Under the pieces are notes generated by a model, which saw nothing but the letters and a program-made list of their open reading frames with translations, had not been told where the DNA came from and did no database searches. Shown here piece by piece: positions 60,143 to 64,000 of a stretch of 64,000 nucleotides of DNA (the first letter of the stretch is position 1; every line of letters starts with the position of its first letter). The translations under genes were made by a program, and so were the position numbers. This DNA comes from Selaginella tamariscina (taxonomy: Eukaryota > Streptophyta > Lycopodiopsida > Selaginellales > Selaginellaceae): the NCBI GenBank assembly GCA_003024785.1, contig PUQB01000658.1, forward strand, positions 62,001 through 126,000, read 5' to 3'.

Positions 60143-63100
60143 GTTACCTTCAGACGTGGAAGAAGTCTTCGTAGAAGGCACTTTGTTACCGTTGTTGAAC
60201 AGGTTAATCAGCTCGCCAAGCTGGATCGTCGGATCAGTGACAGAAGTAGACGAAGGAGATCTCACGTTCAATCCCTTAGCAGCTGCCTTTCTACGTACTT
60301 CGGCAGCTGCACGCGCTGCACGCTCGTCTTGTCCACGCGTGCGTGGTACTGTGTCTCCCAATAACGCAGCTGCTGCCACCCTTGTTTATACCCCTCCCTG
60401 TGCTTCCTCCTGCCGCTTGAAACACTTGTACTAGATCCGCTCTAGCCTATGCACATTCTCTTATTAAGTGTGTACATAGGATGATGAACACAACAGAATG
60501 CTCCGTGTGTGAACTTAGGATAACTAATACACTCAACAGAATGGATTAAAGATATAAGCGGACATAAGTATCTGTTTCATGTGTGTTCCATATACAACAG
60601 CACAGGTCGTAATTATAACTATTTGTATGCTTAAAAATTTAGTTGAGTACATTATACACAATTGCACGTGCATATATATATGAATATGTACACTTCATTC
60701 TATATTCGATGTACGTAACGGAAAATAATCATATACACACTATAATTTAAAATGTACATGATGTTATACAACAAGAACAGATCTATATTCAGTACGCCAT
60801 GCAGTCACATGCACATATATTCTATTTGTCATGTATTCACAGGTACACAGAGACACACACGCAATATCGTATATATACCTTCATCGCTTCTGCTTGCTGC
60901 GTTGCAGCAAGTGTCGCAGCTTGGCCCCTTTGCCTTTGTGCATGAGCCTGCAATAAACACGTCCAAATATATTCTTGCATATGTCATATAATAAAGACTC
61001 CGTGTGTGGATGTGTGTATACATCACGTACCTGCAATTCTCGTACTTGGAATGTTCTTATCCAGTTTGCCGAGTCCCGTGTTCGAGGGTCGTCTTCTCCC
61101 AACTGTTTTGTTAATAATCATGTGTACTTTTCTCATGCTACAAGCAAATATACAATAAAGGCTGTTAGTAATACTCATTGTACAATAGAAACACATAAAA
61201 CACATATGTGTATATACACATATGACATGCTAACTTCATATTATGATTATTTATATATACCCTAATTATACCATCATATGTATGTAAAGTATATAGATAT
61301 GTTTACATATTTCGTAGTTATTACAATCGTAAGATACAAACCATATTACGGGCCAAAGTGCCCTTGCTTTCGGGATTACTTACATGTATGTTTATGGTAT
61401 ATGTATGTATGCGTATAAAGGTCGCATGTGTTTATACTTAGATATAAATTATAAATATAAGAATTTATAAACTGTGGCACCAAAGTATACATGTTGTAGG
61501 AGATGACATGGTATAACATAGAACCAATGATAATAAAAGCAAACCTGTAATGACAGCTTATAGGCCCCCATACAGTTAAACGCTATTGCTAAAGCATGGT
61601 AACAGACAGCAGTTTGTATGTGGTCAGTCCCAAGTAGTCGTTCATTTTTCTTCAAAGCCTGATAAAACAGACACACACGATACATTATTCAAATGATTAC
61701 ATAAAACTTTAATAAAGTCCCTAATATATCATTAGACACGTACTTAAGTACATAATACGTTACACCTATGCGTGCGCGTGTACCTCTTGTAGATATCGTA
61801 ATGCAACATGCATATTTCCGAGCTCTTGGTACATGACGGCTATGTTGATGAACGTGGCTGCCACGTCAGGATGATCTGAGCCGCACGAAACGTTCAGTAA
61901 TAGGAGAGTTCGTGCCATGTGTTTCAATGCTGAATCTGTCTGGTTTAATCCGTGGTAAAATAACGCCATATTACCATAACTGGGGGAAAAACATAGCTAA
62001 ATTAATATAATTAGAGAAAGCAGTTATTGTACTAAGTTTATTTATATTTTACGAAAATGTTTAGTTTTCTTAGTCATACATCATGTAGATTATACTTAGT
62101 TAAGCTGATGCTTAGTAGTTATATTTATATATACTATGTTACATAATATATTACATTCGCCTGTTTATGTTAGTCATAAATACAGTTGTAATCATAACAC
62201 ATAACATAGTTACGTTGTTATAGGTTATAGTTTCTATATTCATATATGCCGAATAGGCAAAACACATAAATGTGTTATACCTATGAGCAGTATCAGGATG
62301 ATCAAAACCGAGACACCGCTCGTTAATTATAAGCTCTTTATGTTGTTGCATAATAGCTCCCCCATATCACCTGTATGGTACATAACCATCGCCAGGTACC
62401 TAAAATTCGATATTAATATTACAACAATATATGATATAACTGTATATAGAATAAAATTGTCTGTCTCTGTAAATGCATTAAACTCACCTGCAACAGTTTG
62501 CAACTTCCCGATGCATCGGACCACAAACCTGTATCATATTTTAGATGTGTCAGCAAATAATCGTAGTCAATTGTGTGTGTGTGTGTGAGAGAGAGAGAGG
62601 GGGGGGGGGGGGGAGAGGGGGGAGAGAGATGTAATTATTATAACCTGCTGCAATATGTAGAAAGCCTCGGAAAACAGCTCGTATGCCTCGGAAACTTTTC
62701 CCTGTCGAAAAAGTATGGACAGTAAATACAATATCTAGAATGAGATAGCTTAATTAATTTAATAAGATCAAACCTTATCAATAAGTTAATCAGTATCAAA
62801 TGTTTTAATTACGAACAAAATGCTAGTTAGCGTGTCCATACAATGCACAGAGAGAGATGCTTACTTGAGCAAACGGAGTTTGCCGGTTTCCATAAGCTCT
62901 TGGGCATCAGCACAAACAGGAGCAGCGTGTTTCACAACGGCATGAAGGTCCAGAATATCCATTTGCTCAAACGGCGCATTCGTCTCCAAATTGTAGTCCT
63001 TTGCTGCCAAAGTCACTCCAGCCTATAGAAACATAAATATCGAAACAAATCTAAGATACATATATACTATTATATACATAACATAAGAACATACATTATT

Positions 63101-63878
63101 AAAATATATTACAGGCGATAGAATCGTTAGTCAACAACCAAAAGTTGTATTGGATGATATAAATATACACTCTACCCAATAGAGACATGGCTTGCATACC
63201 CGAATATACACATACGTAATATATATACCTTTAAGCAAAGATTTCTAACGGCGGAGATCTTACGAACCCTTTCCTTAGCGTCGTCTGGAAGATCGAACTG
63301 CAAAAAGAAGCTAGACATAAATACGTAAATATCTATAGAATACGCATAATAAACATGTTTTATCGTCACCTGGTATTTAAACTTTGTATTCTCCTTAACA
63401 TCGTTCCACACAGCTCGGAAGTGATTAAGGGTTGTTTATCCTTAACCTCCTTATTGGCCTCTTTTTCCTTCTTTTTCTTACTGGGACTCCTCTTGACTTC
63501 ACCTCCAAGTCCGAATAGACAGTTTAAAAGATGAGCAATCGCTCCAGCAACATCTTGGTCAAGCGTATCCCTTAAAGAATTTAAAGAACAGACAATTACT
63601 CATAATACAAACATTTGTACGTATATAGATCTAGATACATCATACCGCATGCTTTTCCTAGATGTCTATCTATATTATACATACAATATAGAATATGCAT
63701 CAGATTAGACGCTATAAACAAACACATTACTACAGTACACTATGAAATGCATGCATAACAAATATAAAAAAGTTCACATTTTAATATACCTTTAAGACAT
63801 GCTTCGCTGATCGAACAGCCATTTCTACAACGCAGAGATCGTGAATATGTGGCAAATGCTTGGCTAGTTGAGCAACCT
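60143..63878 (-). CDS. REDUCED CHLOROPLAST COVERAGE (REC/TSS)-type TPR protein, 3' half
   Basis: Minus-strand, 5' end beyond the right edge. Exons read in order: 63,792-63,878 ([19 protein letters not shown]), about 63,370-63,570 ([20 protein letters not shown], then [17 protein letters not shown]), 63,232-63,299 ([19 protein letters not shown]), 62,862-63,023 ([20 protein letters not shown]), 62,646-62,701 ([18 protein letters not shown]), 62,477-62,531 ([13 protein letters not shown]), about 62,282-62,395 ([32 protein letters not shown]), 61,784-61,979 ([36 protein letters not shown]), 61,545-61,658 ([19 protein letters not shown]), 61,033-61,088 ([20 protein letters not shown]), 60,892-60,952 and 60,143-about 60,415. 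The TPR run matches the Arabidopsis REC1-3/TSS family, CLU relatives that set chloroplast compartment size. A segment corresponding to HEKxxxDILVKQ was not located. Frame slips at a G-run (62,350), near 63,425 and at 60,390. Confidence 0.85.
62570..62630. repeat. GT-GA-G compound microsatellite in an intron
   Basis: (GT)n, (GA)n and a run of more than ten G between two REC-type exons. A pure G-run of this kind is unusual in this AT-rich DNA. Confidence 0.9.
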
Positions 63879-64000
63879 GAAAGAAGATAACACTCGTTAT
63901 ATACATAATAGCATCTACAGGTAATTAAGAAAATTGTACTATATATTCTAACATAATATAACTATACTGCTACATATAATACCTATATAACGATATATTA

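Noticed and set aside
60096..60434. 112-residue plus-strand ORF
   Set aside because: Shadow of the Ala/Arg-rich exon of the REC-type gene on the minus strand.
1..64000. tRNA, rRNA or organelle-derived sequence
   Set aside because: None recognised by eye; a covariance-model scan would be needed to exclude tRNAs.

Overview
This is nuclear DNA from a land plant, or a close streptophyte relative. Evidence: intron-rich genes with GT..AG borders, scattered TTTAGGG-type (CCCTAAA) motifs, a REDUCED CHLOROPLAST COVERAGE (REC/TSS)-type TPR gene, a U-box/ARM E3 ligase fragment and a plant LRR receptor-like protein. The DNA is AT-rich with long TA, CA and GA microsatellites. A bryophyte is plausible, but the sequence alone does not settle the species.

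Layout. Bases 1-47,000 are a dense nest of inverted and direct duplications, mostly mobile-element DNA that has picked up cellular genes. Outermost is an inverted repeat (1-2,072 against 31,199-33,578). Inside it lie microsatellites (2,400-3,700), an array of the 18-bp perfect palindrome GGCGGGATTAATCCCGCC (3,700-4,420), a broken gene for a ParB-like protein with a possible methyltransferase-like C-terminal part (4,711-7,846), an FCP1/HAD-like phosphatase gene (8,113-9,286), a glyoxalase-like (VOC) gene on the minus strand (11,108-12,799) and a foldback element with arms of nearly 6 kb (14,526-28,668) around a rearranged LRR receptor-like gene. Two further broken copies of the phosphatase gene follow, head to head (28,674-31,198). 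After the second arm of the outer repeat comes a larger array of the palindrome (33,390-34,190). It precedes a long transposase-like gene of the DUF7869 type (34,337-40,048), which is interrupted by a TIR-bounded insertion carrying a reversed, decayed macro-domain gene. Then come a second VOC gene copy (42,291-42,382 plus 43,201-43,942), a foldback (43,925-46,993) and an element with clear terminal inverted repeats (47,604-50,828) that shares its arm sequence with the LRR-carrying foldback.

Bases 50,830-64,000 look more like ordinary genome: degenerate repeats, a U-box/ARM fragment on the minus strand, a well-resolved eight-exon macro-domain gene (53,795-55,137), about 4.4 kb of AT-rich DNA with no gene seen, and the 3' half of the REC-type gene on the minus strand, running off the right edge.

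How it fits together. The two palindrome arrays each sit directly upstream of a gene whose first visible exon encodes the same small beta-rich domain (a G-D-x-V motif, then an E-x-G-x-G-type motif). This links palindrome and protein family as parts of one large DNA-element lineage. The phosphatase-bearing and transposase-like units also share an end motif (TTGTAACTAAAGTGGGCATG and variants). Many reading-frame breaks are 1-2 base indels in or near homopolymers, and paralogous copies often restore one another, so sequencing error must be weighed against real decay.
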